Below are positions 9,317 to 17,573 of a stretch of 64,000 nt of DNA, one piece after another (the first letter of the stretch is position 1; each line of letters begins with the position of its first letter). The notes under the pieces were generated by a model, which was not told the origin of the DNA, ran no database searches, and saw only the letters and a program-made list of their open reading frames with translations. Position numbers and translations under genes: made by a program. Origin of the DNA: CAWIHS01 sp963836005. Lineage in GTDB: Bacteria > Pseudomonadota > Gammaproteobacteria > GRL18. The stretch spans positions 1-64,000 of the forward strand of contig CAWIHS010000004.1 of NCBI GenBank assembly GCA_963836005.1, in the 5' to 3' direction.

Positions 9317-9484
9317 TTTAATAAGTGTTCCTAAAAATATGCCCGTTTAGCACAAGACCCTGCAGTGCATCGTTGCGACTTTTTTGTTAACATAAGTGAT
9401 GCTAATATGTGTGAAATGGGGTATTGCATGGTCTGCTGCGATGTTTCAATACTTATGGACACTATTTCCGAACAGCTATTTTAG
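9317..9484. mobile_element. Family II palindromic MITE, copy 1
   Basis: A ~168-bp element with inverted ends (AATAAGTGTTC at left, GAACAGCTATTTTA at right). It is a near relative of the copies at 39.0 and 56.4 kb. It shares a ~25-bp inner block around TTTTTTGTTAACATAAG with the copy at 56.4 kb that is missing from the 39.0 kb copy. Boundaries are approximate and no target duplication is evident. It sits just upstream of the DUF6311-like gene. Confidence 0.6.
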
Positions 9485-9556
9485 TAATTTAATCCTCGCC
9501 TGAAAAAATCAATTACAAGGCAAATAATCGAACATTGCAGGTTAAAACTGAGAATG

Positions 9557-11896
9557 TTATCCGTTATCTTTTACAAAACATGTCTGTAAATTCTTTACAA
9601 TACTATCCCAGCCAAAATTTTGCTCAACGTACTTCCTGGCACTTGATATATCAGTATGATTTTCGATATTGTTAATATAAAAATCAAACTGGTCAATATC
9701 GCATTCAGCAATCAGCCCGGCCGGTATATTTAAACCCCTTGCTCCAACAACCGTGCTGATCACCGGAATTCCGCTGGCCATATAATCCAGCATTTTAAGA
9801 TTTGTTCCGGAACCGCTGAGCATCGGGTTAATAGCAATATCTGCAAGACTTAAATAGCTCACTTTTTCAGCATCATCGACGACGCCTGTAAATCCAACAT
9901 TAGCAGGCCTGGGCTGCATAGCAAAATAATTTCCTACGCTGCCGATAATAATGTATTTAAAATCGGGAGTCTTGCTGGCAATTTTGAAGATTTCTTCTAC
10001 GGCTTCAATATTGGGCTGATGCCAGCTAGCCATAAAAATAATAATTTTCTGCTGTTCTAATTGCAGCGATGTTTTTATACTTTGTCGTTTGGCTTGCGTG
10101 ATAAATGCTGTACTGAGTAAATCAACCCCATTTGGAACAAGTAAGGCTTTGGTTTTATCAAAGTTATAGAGTTCTTCCATCATAACGGCGTCTTCCATAG
10201 CGCATACCGAAGTCAACCAGGCATCATTACAGGCATGACTTTCTGCTTCAAAAAGCTTTTTTAAAAGTTGGCGGTTAAAAGGGGTATCCTTCAACATCTG
10301 TTTTTTTAGCGAATATTCTACATTCTGAGAGTCATGAATAATGTGTTCTGATGTTATGCTTTTACATAGTGGATAGGTGTAAGGTTGAGTTGCAATCAAA
10401 AAGTCTGATGTTATATAGGACTCCTGAATGGCGTCCCTCAGCATGACCGTTTCTGCATACAGATCCAGCATAGCAATATCTGTGATAGGTATACCGGCAT
10501 TTGCTTCAATTTTACGTTCTTTTTCAGCGTGCGAAGCACTTTTAGGAATTCTGATTTCGAAAAGATTGGAAGCAATTTCAGTTTTGCTAAATTTTTCACG
10601 TTCATTCACCAGACAGATGACTTCAACGGTCGCGGTTCTGGCTAATTCTTTATACAGGTAAAAGACTCTGTTCTGGCCACCGCCACGCGGAGGATAAATT
10701 GGGTATGTGGTGACAACAGTCACTTTTATTCGTTGTTGACTGTTTATCTTAGCGTCTGTTGTTGCTAATAATTTTGCAACCGTGTTTTGCCAGGTGATTT
10801 CCTGAACTCTAGTCCTGGCCGCTTTACCCATACTCTTACACAGGTGTGGATGCTCAGACAGATAATCAATGTTAGTGGTTAATTGTCTAACATCAGGTTC
10901 ACAGATCAGACCTGTTTTGTTGTGTTCAACAAACTCTAATACGCCTCCAGAGTCATTGAAGGTTAAAACGGGTTTTTCACTCATCATGGCTTCAATGGTA
11001 ATTAAGCCGTAATCTTCTTCATAGGGGATAAAGATAACGGCAAAAGCATTGGCATAATAAACAATCAGCTCATCGTCACTGACAAACCCCAGTAGTACTA
11101 TTCGTTGGTCATGTTCTGTCTGAGATTTAATCGATTCTGATAAAGGCCCGCTGCCGGCTATTTTCAGCGGAATGTTGGTGTCTGACTGCAGATATGCCTC
11201 TACAATCATCTGTATCCGTTTGGCATTATCCAGTCTGCTGACCACAAAAAAATACTCGTAGGCTGTATTGTTAAAGTGAGTCAAATTTGAAGGCGGGTAG
11301 ATGGTATTAATATTCGCATTTGCTGGAAAATACTCTTTTCTGCCTGCAACGGTGTTCGATATGGCAGAAAAATACTTAACCTGCTGCATGGCCTGTTGAT
11401 CAAAAAAATGAATTATTTTTCTTATAAAAGAGCCAGGAAAATTGAATGTATCTCCGGGGATGCTCAGGTCATCTCTCAGTTGAAATAATAATTTGAAGAG
11501 TTCATCTGCACTCGTTGTCTGATCTTCTAGAAGATGTAAAATATGTTGAATTTTCGTGTGACTGCTCGAAAATTCCAACGGTAACTGACTAAAATGATAA
11601 GTGTCATATAATCCGCGCAGGCAATGCAGCATATAAATATGCTGCTGAGGATGTCTTGACATCCATGCGGGGTATTTACCCGTAATCAGAAGATCAAAGT
11701 GTGAAAGATCTAATGTATAAAAGGTATAATAGGAGTCAATCAGGTCCCAGAAACTATTCTCTTTGGTAGGAATTTTTATTAATTCGCATTGATGGGGTGT
11801 GTGTTTATTGATGTATTCCTGAAGTCCCCACCATAACTTTTCCGCGCCACCAGTGGTGAACGGAATAGGACTTGGTGATAAGATGGCAATTTTCAT
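9557..11896 (-). CDS. Two-domain GT4-type glycosyltransferase
   Basis: 779 residues holding two GT-B glycosyltransferases in tandem. Domain 1 (about 1-370) has the N-terminal TGGAEKLWWGL loop and the C-terminal nucleotide-sugar motif YGLITIEAMMSEKPV with the usual E-x7-E spacing. Domain 2 (about 385-779) begins VTVVTTYPIYPPRGGGQNR and ends with a GSGTNLKMLDYMASGIPV block typical of GT4 relatives. It would transfer two sugars in a growing surface glycan at the cytosolic membrane face. It is the last gene of a three-gene unit with the upstream GT4 and methyltransferase; the stop of the upstream GT abuts its ATG. Confidence 0.85.
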   Translation of the reverse strand: MKIAILSPSPIPFTTGGAEKLWWGLQEYINKHTPHQCELIKIPTKENSFWDLIDSYYTFYTLDLSHFDLLITGKYPAWMSRHPQQHIYMLHCLRGLYDTYHFSQLPLEFSSSHTKIQHILHLLEDQTTSADELFKLLFQLRDDLSIPGDTFNFPGSFIRKIIHFFDQQAMQQVKYFSAISNTVAGRKEYFPANANINTIYPPSNLTHFNNTAYEYFFVVSRLDNAKRIQMIVEAYLQSDTNIPLKIAGSGPLSESIKSQTEHDQRIVLLGFVSDDELIVYYANAFAVIFIPYEEDYGLITIEAMMSEKPVLTFNDSGGVLEFVEHNKTGLICEPDVRQLTTNIDYLSEHPHLCKSMGKAARTRVQEITWQNTVAKLLATTDAKINSQQRIKVTVVTTYPIYPPRGGGQNRVFYLYKELARTATVEVICLVNEREKFSKTEIASNLFEIRIPKSASHAEKERKIEANAGIPITDIAMLDLYAETVMLRDAIQESYITSDFLIATQPYTYPLCKSITSEHIIHDSQNVEYSLKKQMLKDTPFNRQLLKKLFEAESHACNDAWLTSVCAMEDAVMMEELYNFDKTKALLVPNGVDLLSTAFITQAKRQSIKTSLQLEQQKIIIFMASWHQPNIEAVEEIFKIASKTPDFKYIIIGSVGNYFAMQPRPANVGFTGVVDDAEKVSYLSLADIAINPMLSGSGTNLKMLDYMASGIPVISTVVGARGLNIPAGLIAECDIDQFDFYINNIENHTDISSARKYVEQNFGWDSIVKNLQTCFVKDNG

Positions 11897-12925
11897 TTAC
11901 TTTTCCAGTAAGCTGTGGACAACATTATCCCAACTGATGTTTTTATTGAGATAATGTTCTCTGCTTTGCTCACCCATTTGGCGGGTTTTTTGACGGTTTG
12001 TGTATAAAAAGTCAATTTTTTCGGCAATCTGTTCGGGGTCCGGTTCTACAATAAAACCTGTTTCACGATCTATCACAAATTCCAGCGGTCCCCCGGAATC
12101 CGTGCAGGTAATAACCGGTTTTGCAGCAAGCATCGCTTCCAGAGTAATATAACCATAATCTTCATCATAAGGCCCAAAAAAAACACCCAGGCACCTTGCA
12201 TAGAGCGTATATTTTTCCTTTTCTGCTATGTGACCAATCAAGCTAACTTTATCTGCTACTTTTAATGCATTGATGAGAGCCAGATAATTTGCTTTTTGAC
12301 CACCTTCACCTGCAATAATTGCTTTTACGGGAGATTTTACATATTGCATGGCCTGAATCAGTAGTGGCTGTCTTTTTAATTCTTCCAGTCTGCTGGGGAA
12401 AAAAATAAAATCATAACTTTCTTCACGGTAGAATTTTGTTTCATTAGATGGGGGGTGATAAACAGGTCTGGATTCAATATTATTATATTTTTTGAGACGA
12501 TTGGCGACATTTTGAGAATTAGCATAAATTCTGTCTGGCTGAACAAGATGTTCAAGATCGTAACTTTGGATTTTAGTTTTTAATTCTTTCAAGGGGCCTG
12601 ACGCTGACTGCTGATCAAATAACTCATAAACTGCTCTATGTTGATGCATGAGCCATATCGTTTTATCAGGATGTTTAACATAGTAGGCAGGGAATTGTAA
12701 TGCTATGACCTTATCAATCTGTACACCGTTAAAACTGGTAAAATCAATATGGGCACAAAAATCCATCAGCCTGGAAATATAACTTTCAGGGGAAAACTCA
12801 AAGGGGAAGGTGACTACTTCTACCTGGTGACCATGTTCTATTAATGCATTCTTCAGGTTGTGTATATGAAAATAGGCACCTCCCGTAATAAAGGGCACCT
12901 GAATTGATGGAATCAAAATTCTCAT
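11897..12925 (-). CDS. GT4 family glycosyltransferase
   Basis: 342 residues, one GT-B enzyme. The N-terminal domain opens with IQVPFITGGAYFHIHNL, the acceptor-side glycine loop. The C-terminal domain shows FFPSRLEELKRQPLL, then the donor motif YGYITLEAMLAAKPVI with both glutamates. It overlaps the upstream methyltransferase by 4 bp (ATGA) and abuts the downstream double GT, so the three are one operon. Donor and linkage cannot be read from sequence. Confidence 0.88.
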   Translation of the reverse strand: MRILIPSIQVPFITGGAYFHIHNLKNALIEHGHQVEVVTFPFEFSPESYISRLMDFCAHIDFTSFNGVQIDKVIALQFPAYYVKHPDKTIWLMHQHRAVYELFDQQSASGPLKELKTKIQSYDLEHLVQPDRIYANSQNVANRLKKYNNIESRPVYHPPSNETKFYREESYDFIFFPSRLEELKRQPLLIQAMQYVKSPVKAIIAGEGGQKANYLALINALKVADKVSLIGHIAEKEKYTLYARCLGVFFGPYDEDYGYITLEAMLAAKPVITCTDSGGPLEFVIDRETGFIVEPDPEQIAEKIDFLYTNRQKTRQMGEQSREHYLNKNISWDNVVHSLLEK

Positions 12926-14535
12926 GCCTTATATCCGATTATGGCATAATCAGGTGACTTGTTAACCCAGGTATTTAAGAATTCATGTAGGTATGCATTT
13001 TCTGTTTTGATGGTATTCAGTTTCTGGGTATAAATTATCTCAACATCCATAAAGCCTTTGTCTTTTATGAGAAATTTAGCCGTGCGCGGTGGAATGGGGT
13101 TAATATGAGTGGGATCAGTATAAAAATTGCATGCGCCAACGGTGAGATTCTCAGGGTTGGGTGTTTCAAAAATGATCAGACCTCCGGGTTTAAGAGCTCT
13201 TAAGGCCTGTTCATAAAGACTTAAAAGTATTTTAAACGGAAGATGTTCTATAATGTGAAAGCCGGTAATAACGGCCAAAGAATTATCTGCCTGGGATTTT
13301 AAAAATTCTATGGCGTCAGCTTCAATGACGTCCAGGTTATTATCCTTGCAAAGCTTAACCATGAGTCGATTAAGATCAACGCCTCTGGCGAGGATATTAT
13401 TTTCTTTTAACAGTTCAAGCCATTCACCTCGACCACAGCCTATATCCAGTACTGGAGCATCCTCTGTGGTTTTTAACACATCGTAGATATATGGAAGATA
13501 CATCGCTAGCCGGCTTTTTATTTCTGCCCTGGTGCCTCTGAATTTATCTTCAAAAGCTATATACATAGCATCGAGGGCATGATTTTCTTCTTCTATTATG
13601 GCGTTTATTTCATTTTCATTGAGCTTACTTTCATTGAATTCATCAGGAAGTCGTTGTTTCGCTTCATTAATTAAATTATTCAATTTCTCCTGAACCAGAG
13701 AAAGATAATCTTTTGCATAATTGACTGTTTGCAGATACAGAGCCAGTTCTGATGTATCTGCCTTGTTATCAAGTTCTGTTCTGTCCGCTTTTAAATCGAG
13801 AGCTATTTTGTCGGCTTTTTTGTTGAGCTCAGTTTTAACTGTTTTGACTTCAAGTTCATTTTTATCATTTTTCTTGTTGAGTTCAGTTTTGTCGGCCTTT
13901 TTGTTGAGTTCAGTTTTAACGGTTTTAATTTCGAGTTCAGTTTTGTCGGTTTTGCTGTCGAGTTCAGTTCTATCAGTCTTGCTGTTAACGGCCTTTTCCA
14001 GTTGTAAAAATAAATCAATATTTTCTTTCTGCAACCGTTGAATAGTTGCTGTATTTTGATTCTGCTGTCTTAACAATAAGGGTAATGTGGATAATGTCGT
14101 TAAATATTTAGCTAAATAACTGACGATGGGTATACGATAAATAGCCGTGACTAAAAAACGTTTTTTTATACCCAGTATTTTTACATTTTGTTTTCTTCCT
14201 TCAGAAGAAAATCTGAATGTAGATAGAATTTCAGTTTTTGTACGTTCACCGTTTCTTAAGGCGTGCAAATAGAATTCCATCCCTTCGGGATCTGGAGAGC
14301 GTTTTAACACGCCTTTGTAAATGTTTGCTATAAAATCCGTATCAACATATTTTATAAAGTCCTGGACTTCATATTGTGCCTTAATCTCAAAGGGTTCCTG
14401 ATGAAATAATGCAAGCGATAAAGTTGATTGGGCTGAGGCTTGCTGATATGAGGAAGGGTTTCTTTGTTTTACCTCATCTCTTATTTTTTGCATTATTTCT
14501 TCTACGCTAAGAGAATGCATATTGGTTTGTTTCAT
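12922..14535 (-). CDS. DUF4214/coiled-coil/SAM methyltransferase (WbdD-like terminator candidate)
   Basis: 537 residues in three parts. Residues ~55-115 are a DUF4214-like module (VDTDFIANIYKGVLKRSPDP). Residues 186-266 are nine tandem 9-residue repeats of the form K-x-D-K-T-E-L-x-x, which should form a coiled coil. Residues ~335-500 are a class I methyltransferase: VLDIGCGRGEWLELL is the SAM-binding motif I, followed by the acidic ARGVDLN and an HIIEHLPF post-motif. In E. coli O9a, WbdD caps O-antigen with methyl and phosphate groups and its coiled coil acts as a length ruler; this protein has the methyltransferase and a coil but no kinase domain that I can see. It heads the GT operon. Confidence 0.8.
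   Translation of the reverse strand: MKQTNMHSLSVEEIMQKIRDEVKQRNPSSYQQASAQSTLSLALFHQEPFEIKAQYEVQDFIKYVDTDFIANIYKGVLKRSPDPEGMEFYLHALRNGERTKTEILSTFRFSSEGRKQNVKILGIKKRFLVTAIYRIPIVSYLAKYLTTLSTLPLLLRQQNQNTATIQRLQKENIDLFLQLEKAVNSKTDRTELDSKTDKTELEIKTVKTELNKKADKTELNKKNDKNELEVKTVKTELNKKADKIALDLKADRTELDNKADTSELALYLQTVNYAKDYLSLVQEKLNNLINEAKQRLPDEFNESKLNENEINAIIEEENHALDAMYIAFEDKFRGTRAEIKSRLAMYLPYIYDVLKTTEDAPVLDIGCGRGEWLELLKENNILARGVDLNRLMVKLCKDNNLDVIEADAIEFLKSQADNSLAVITGFHIIEHLPFKILLSLYEQALRALKPGGLIIFETPNPENLTVGACNFYTDPTHINPIPPRTAKFLIKDKGFMDVEIIYTQKLNTIKTENAYLHEFLNTWVNKSPDYAIIGYKA
13738..13980 (-). repeat. Nine tandem 27-bp coding repeats in the methyltransferase
   Basis: Nine consecutive imperfect 27-base units encode residues 186-266, each unit giving a 9-residue K-x-D-K-T-E-L-x-x period. 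The units are similar enough at DNA level to expand or contract by slippage. The encoded segment separates the DUF4214 part from the methyltransferase. Confidence 0.8.
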
Positions 14536-14780
14536 AGTGATCTTTTTAAAAATTTTGAAGGTTCATTATACCCATATTTTAGCCTTCAGTTAAAACGTCA
14601 TATGATTACAGATACACGGGTATAAAAAATGTTTCCAGACATATCAGAAAACAGCCAATGTAGATATTGTATTGTCTGGGTGATTTATTGTTATCCTCAA
14701 TAAATCACATGCAGCTCGAGTTTGATGTCATAAAAAATGTCAAGAATAGTTACGAATAGCGAAATATAGGAAAAATCTGT

Positions 14781-15004
14781 GTAACTATTCAGCGTATTTT
14801 AGATTTATACGTAAGTTCTTGATATCAGGTGTTTGCGTAAGAAGTGTATGCGGCATGGATGCCACATTCAAGCCTACGATGTACAGGGAAGTACAAGTGT
14901 CGTGTGAGGCAGGATGCCGGGAACGACCATGGACGTATTTACGGCGTCTTCTGGAGCAAATTCCTGGTGTCAAGGACGTTTTCAAAATTACGCTGAATAG
15001 TTAC
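14781..15004. mobile_element. MITE-like element, family I copy B
   Basis: 224 bp, nearly identical to copy A at 644-867 and in the same orientation. Ends are GTAACTATTCAGCG and CGCTGAATAGTTAC, with a perfect 8-bp duplication AAATCTGT at 14773-14780 and 15005-15012. It lies between the ABC exporter genes and the methyltransferase operon, both on the minus strand, so it may separate the two transcripts or lie in the promoter region of the latter. Confidence 0.88.
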
Positions 15005-15042
15005 AAATCTGTTTAAAAAAACGCTGTTACACCACTTTTTTA

Positions 15043-16275
15043 TTACTGTTCAGTTGATGAGCTAAGAATATGCACCGGTAAAGATGCAACACCCACAAAA
15101 GCCGCCTCATTATTTGGAATAACCTGAAAAACTACCGCCTGATCCCACCAGTCATGATTATCTTCAAGATGGGTCAGAAATGTATGAGAAGCAACGGTTA
15201 TAGAGTAGTGCCCTACACCCAGATTTAATTGCAGTTTAAAGTCAATGCTCACTTCACCAACCTTTTCAGGTAAGCTATATTTTTGATTATGGGTGTTGGT
15301 ACCAAAAATATCATTACCCAGACGGTCACGGATCAGTATACCTAGTGTTGCATCATCAATGGCTTCATTGTATCTGATTTTGATGCGTATAATAGCTTCA
15401 TCATTCACCTGAAATGCTCGGCAAATCTTTGCTGATTGATCCAGCATCTCAACAGATAAAATTTCTGCTTTTTTATTTCCACTGCGGGTATAACTTTTTC
15501 CGGTTTCTTTTTCTATTTGCTTTATCTCTTCATCTTTTTCTTTCTTGGCTATCATTGCGTTGTAATAATCAAACACTGTATCGGGAACCGCATCTTTAAT
15601 TATCACACCTTGATCCAGCAGGATGGCCCGGTCACACAATGATTTAACGGCCCCGGGATCATGGGATACAAATAACAGGGTGGTTCCCTGATCTCTGAAT
15701 TGACGGATGCGTGACATGGACTTATGCTGAAAATAGGCATCCCCCACCGAGAGTGCTTCATCAACAATTAAAATTTCTGGTCGGATGGCGGTGGCAACGC
15801 TGAAAGCCAGACGCATCTGCATGCCGCTGGAGTATATTCGAATGGGCTGGTTAATATAGTCTTCCAATTCTGAAAATTCTATAATGGAAGGCAGGATCTG
15901 GTGGATTTTTTCCAGGCTGATGCCCATGATTTGACAGGCTGTAATGGCATTTTGTCGGCCGCTGAAGTCCGGATGAAATCCCATGCCTAATTCAAGCAGG
16001 GCGGCAATTCGTCCATTGATAGTTATAATGCCCTCACTGGGTAAAGTGGATCCCGTGATGATTTTCAGCAAAGTACTTTTTCCGGCACCATTTTGACCGA
16101 TAATTCCCAGAGATTCCCCCGGCTGCACGGAAAAGTTCAGCCCTTTTAAAACCCATATGGCTTCGTGGAGCTGTATTTTACCGCCTGACAGCCACTCCTG
16201 AATACGGGCACTTTTTTTTCTATAGCGTTTGTATTTTTTACCCAGATTTTGTACGCAAATAATATCCTGACTCAT
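15043..16275 (-). CDS. wzt: Polysaccharide ABC exporter ATPase with C-terminal carbohydrate-binding domain (Wzt type)
   Basis: 410 residues. Residues 1-235 are an ABC ATPase: Walker A GQNGAGKSTLL, signature YSSGMQMRLAF, Walker B ILIVDEALSVGD, H-loop LLFVSHDPG. After a charged linker, residues ~265-405 form a beta-sandwich like the Wzt C-terminal domain (SVEMLDQSAKICRAF, IRIKIRYNE, GNDIFGTNT, YSITVASHT), which in O-antigen systems recognises the capped end of the chain. Its ATG overlaps the Wzm stop by 4 bp. Such a domain normally goes with a capping enzyme; the methyltransferase at 12.9 kb is the obvious partner. Confidence 0.9.
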   Translation of the reverse strand: MSQDIICVQNLGKKYKRYRKKSARIQEWLSGGKIQLHEAIWVLKGLNFSVQPGESLGIIGQNGAGKSTLLKIITGSTLPSEGIITINGRIAALLELGMGFHPDFSGRQNAITACQIMGISLEKIHQILPSIIEFSELEDYINQPIRIYSSGMQMRLAFSVATAIRPEILIVDEALSVGDAYFQHKSMSRIRQFRDQGTTLLFVSHDPGAVKSLCDRAILLDQGVIIKDAVPDTVFDYYNAMIAKKEKDEEIKQIEKETGKSYTRSGNKKAEILSVEMLDQSAKICRAFQVNDEAIIRIKIRYNEAIDDATLGILIRDRLGNDIFGTNTHNQKYSLPEKVGEVSIDFKLQLNLGVGHYSITVASHTFLTHLEDNHDWWDQAVVFQVIPNNEAAFVGVASLPVHILSSSTEQ

Positions 16276-17066
16276 AATTCATCCACCATTTCTCCAGACA
16301 GGCGCATAAAAGTGGCAAAGCCTATACCTAATAACACTATCATAAGGATTAAATAGGGTATGAAATCACTGAAATCAGGTAAGGTCTGGTATAGCATGAT
16401 GTTCTGGTAACTATTCACGAAAACGGCCATGGGATTAATAGTAAACATAATCTCCTTGAGTGGTTCAGGTAAGATGGAAGCCGGATAAACAATCGGCGTA
16501 AACCAGAACCAGAAGCGCAGGATGACCTGGGTCGTTTGGCCGATATCACGAAAAAAGACATTCAGGGTGCCGATAAACAATCCGAGTCCAACAGCTATGC
16601 CCTGTTGAATGATCAGCAGAGGAATCCAGGCCAGGATATCTGTCCCGGGAAAACGTCCAATTAACAATAAAAACAGCAGATAAAGTGTAAAAATAATGGC
16701 AAAATTTATTGTTGCACTGGACAGCGCTATCACCGGCAGCGTCACTCGAGGAAAACTCATTTTTTTTAGCAAATTAGCATTGCTGATAAACATATTCTGA
16801 GTGCGGGTAATGACTTCAGCGAAATATTCCCAGGCGATGATTCCGGCGCAGATATGAATGGTAAATGCCCAGTGATCATTTGTACCGCCTAATTTTGCTC
16901 CCATTAAATTAGAAAAAATCAGGGAGTAAATGATAATCATGGAAAGCGGATCGATGACGGCCCATAAACTGCCCATGAGTGAACGTTGATAGCGGCCCTG
17001 GAATTCTCTTTTGACCATACCTCGAATGAAATCGCGGTAGGACCAGAGTGCTTTGATAAGTAGCAT
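16272..17066 (-). CDS. wzm: Polysaccharide ABC exporter permease (Wzm type)
   Basis: 264 residues with six membrane helices of the ABC-2 polysaccharide exporter family. The N-terminal amphipathic part reads RDFIRGMVKREFQGRYQRS, followed by LMGSLWAVIDPLSMIIIY, a typical Wzm/KpsM sequence; VFFRDIGQ and WFWFTPIVYP are further family marks. It would form the inner-membrane channel with the Wzt ATPase. The ATG at 17066 has an AGGAAA ribosome site nine bases upstream. First gene of the wzm-wzt pair. Confidence 0.9.
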   Translation of the reverse strand: MLLIKALWSYRDFIRGMVKREFQGRYQRSLMGSLWAVIDPLSMIIIYSLIFSNLMGAKLGGTNDHWAFTIHICAGIIAWEYFAEVITRTQNMFISNANLLKKMSFPRVTLPVIALSSATINFAIIFTLYLLFLLLIGRFPGTDILAWIPLLIIQQGIAVGLGLFIGTLNVFFRDIGQTTQVILRFWFWFTPIVYPASILPEPLKEIMFTINPMAVFVNSYQNIMLYQTLPDFSDFIPYLILMIVLLGIGFATFMRLSGEMVDEL

Positions 17067-17221
17067 AGATTTCCTGTTGGTGGTTCAAGAACATATATTT
17101 CCAGCCGATAGTATCATAAAACGCTATCTTTTGCTTTTCATGGCATGGGTGATAACAGATAATACAAGTTCCTGTTAATAACCAGTTTGAGTGTCGTATT
17201 AGTCTAATTTACGGAGAGTCT

Positions 17222-17506
17222 ATGAGGTTATTGAAAAAAATTTTCAGATATAGTGTCGGTATGGCAATAAAAATCCCATTGCTGCGACAACTGGGTTTTG
17301 ACCTGGTTGAAAAAATACCCTTGCTACGCAGCCTGATAATGAAAATGGCGGGCTCTTCGGCTGTTATTATTGAAAACGGTCATTTTAAATTATCGGATAC
17401 AGAAAATAGCGCTTATTTTTTTGGTGCCTCGAAATTTAATATTGAGGATCTTACTCAAAGGCAATCCAGTATATTTAATCAGCTTCAAAACCGCTATCAT
17501 CGCTAA
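17222..17506 (+). CDS. Small hypothetical protein in the polysaccharide locus
   Basis: 94 residues, beginning at an ATG preceded by a strong GGAGAG ribosome site (17214-17219), which is why I take it as real. The N-terminal half is basic with a repeated short motif (KIPLLRQLGF and EKIPLLRSLI), suggesting an amphipathic membrane-surface segment; the C-terminal half is polar. No family recognised. It is divergent from wzm and lies 67 bp before the large glycosyltransferase gene, so it is probably cotranscribed with that gene. Confidence 0.6.
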   Translation: MRLLKKIFRYSVGMAIKIPLLRQLGFDLVEKIPLLRSLIMKMAGSSAVIIENGHFKLSDTENSAYFFGASKFNIEDLTQRQSSIFNQLQNRYHR

Positions 17507-17573
17507 TGAATGCAAAAGAAGTTTACCTGTAAATCAACACAGGTATTTTGTTGCCCGTCTATAAAGAAAATAA

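Noticed and set aside
13721..14041. Ser/Leu-rich 106-codon frame on the plus strand
   Set aside because: It is the antisense shadow of the tandem coding repeats in the methyltransferase.
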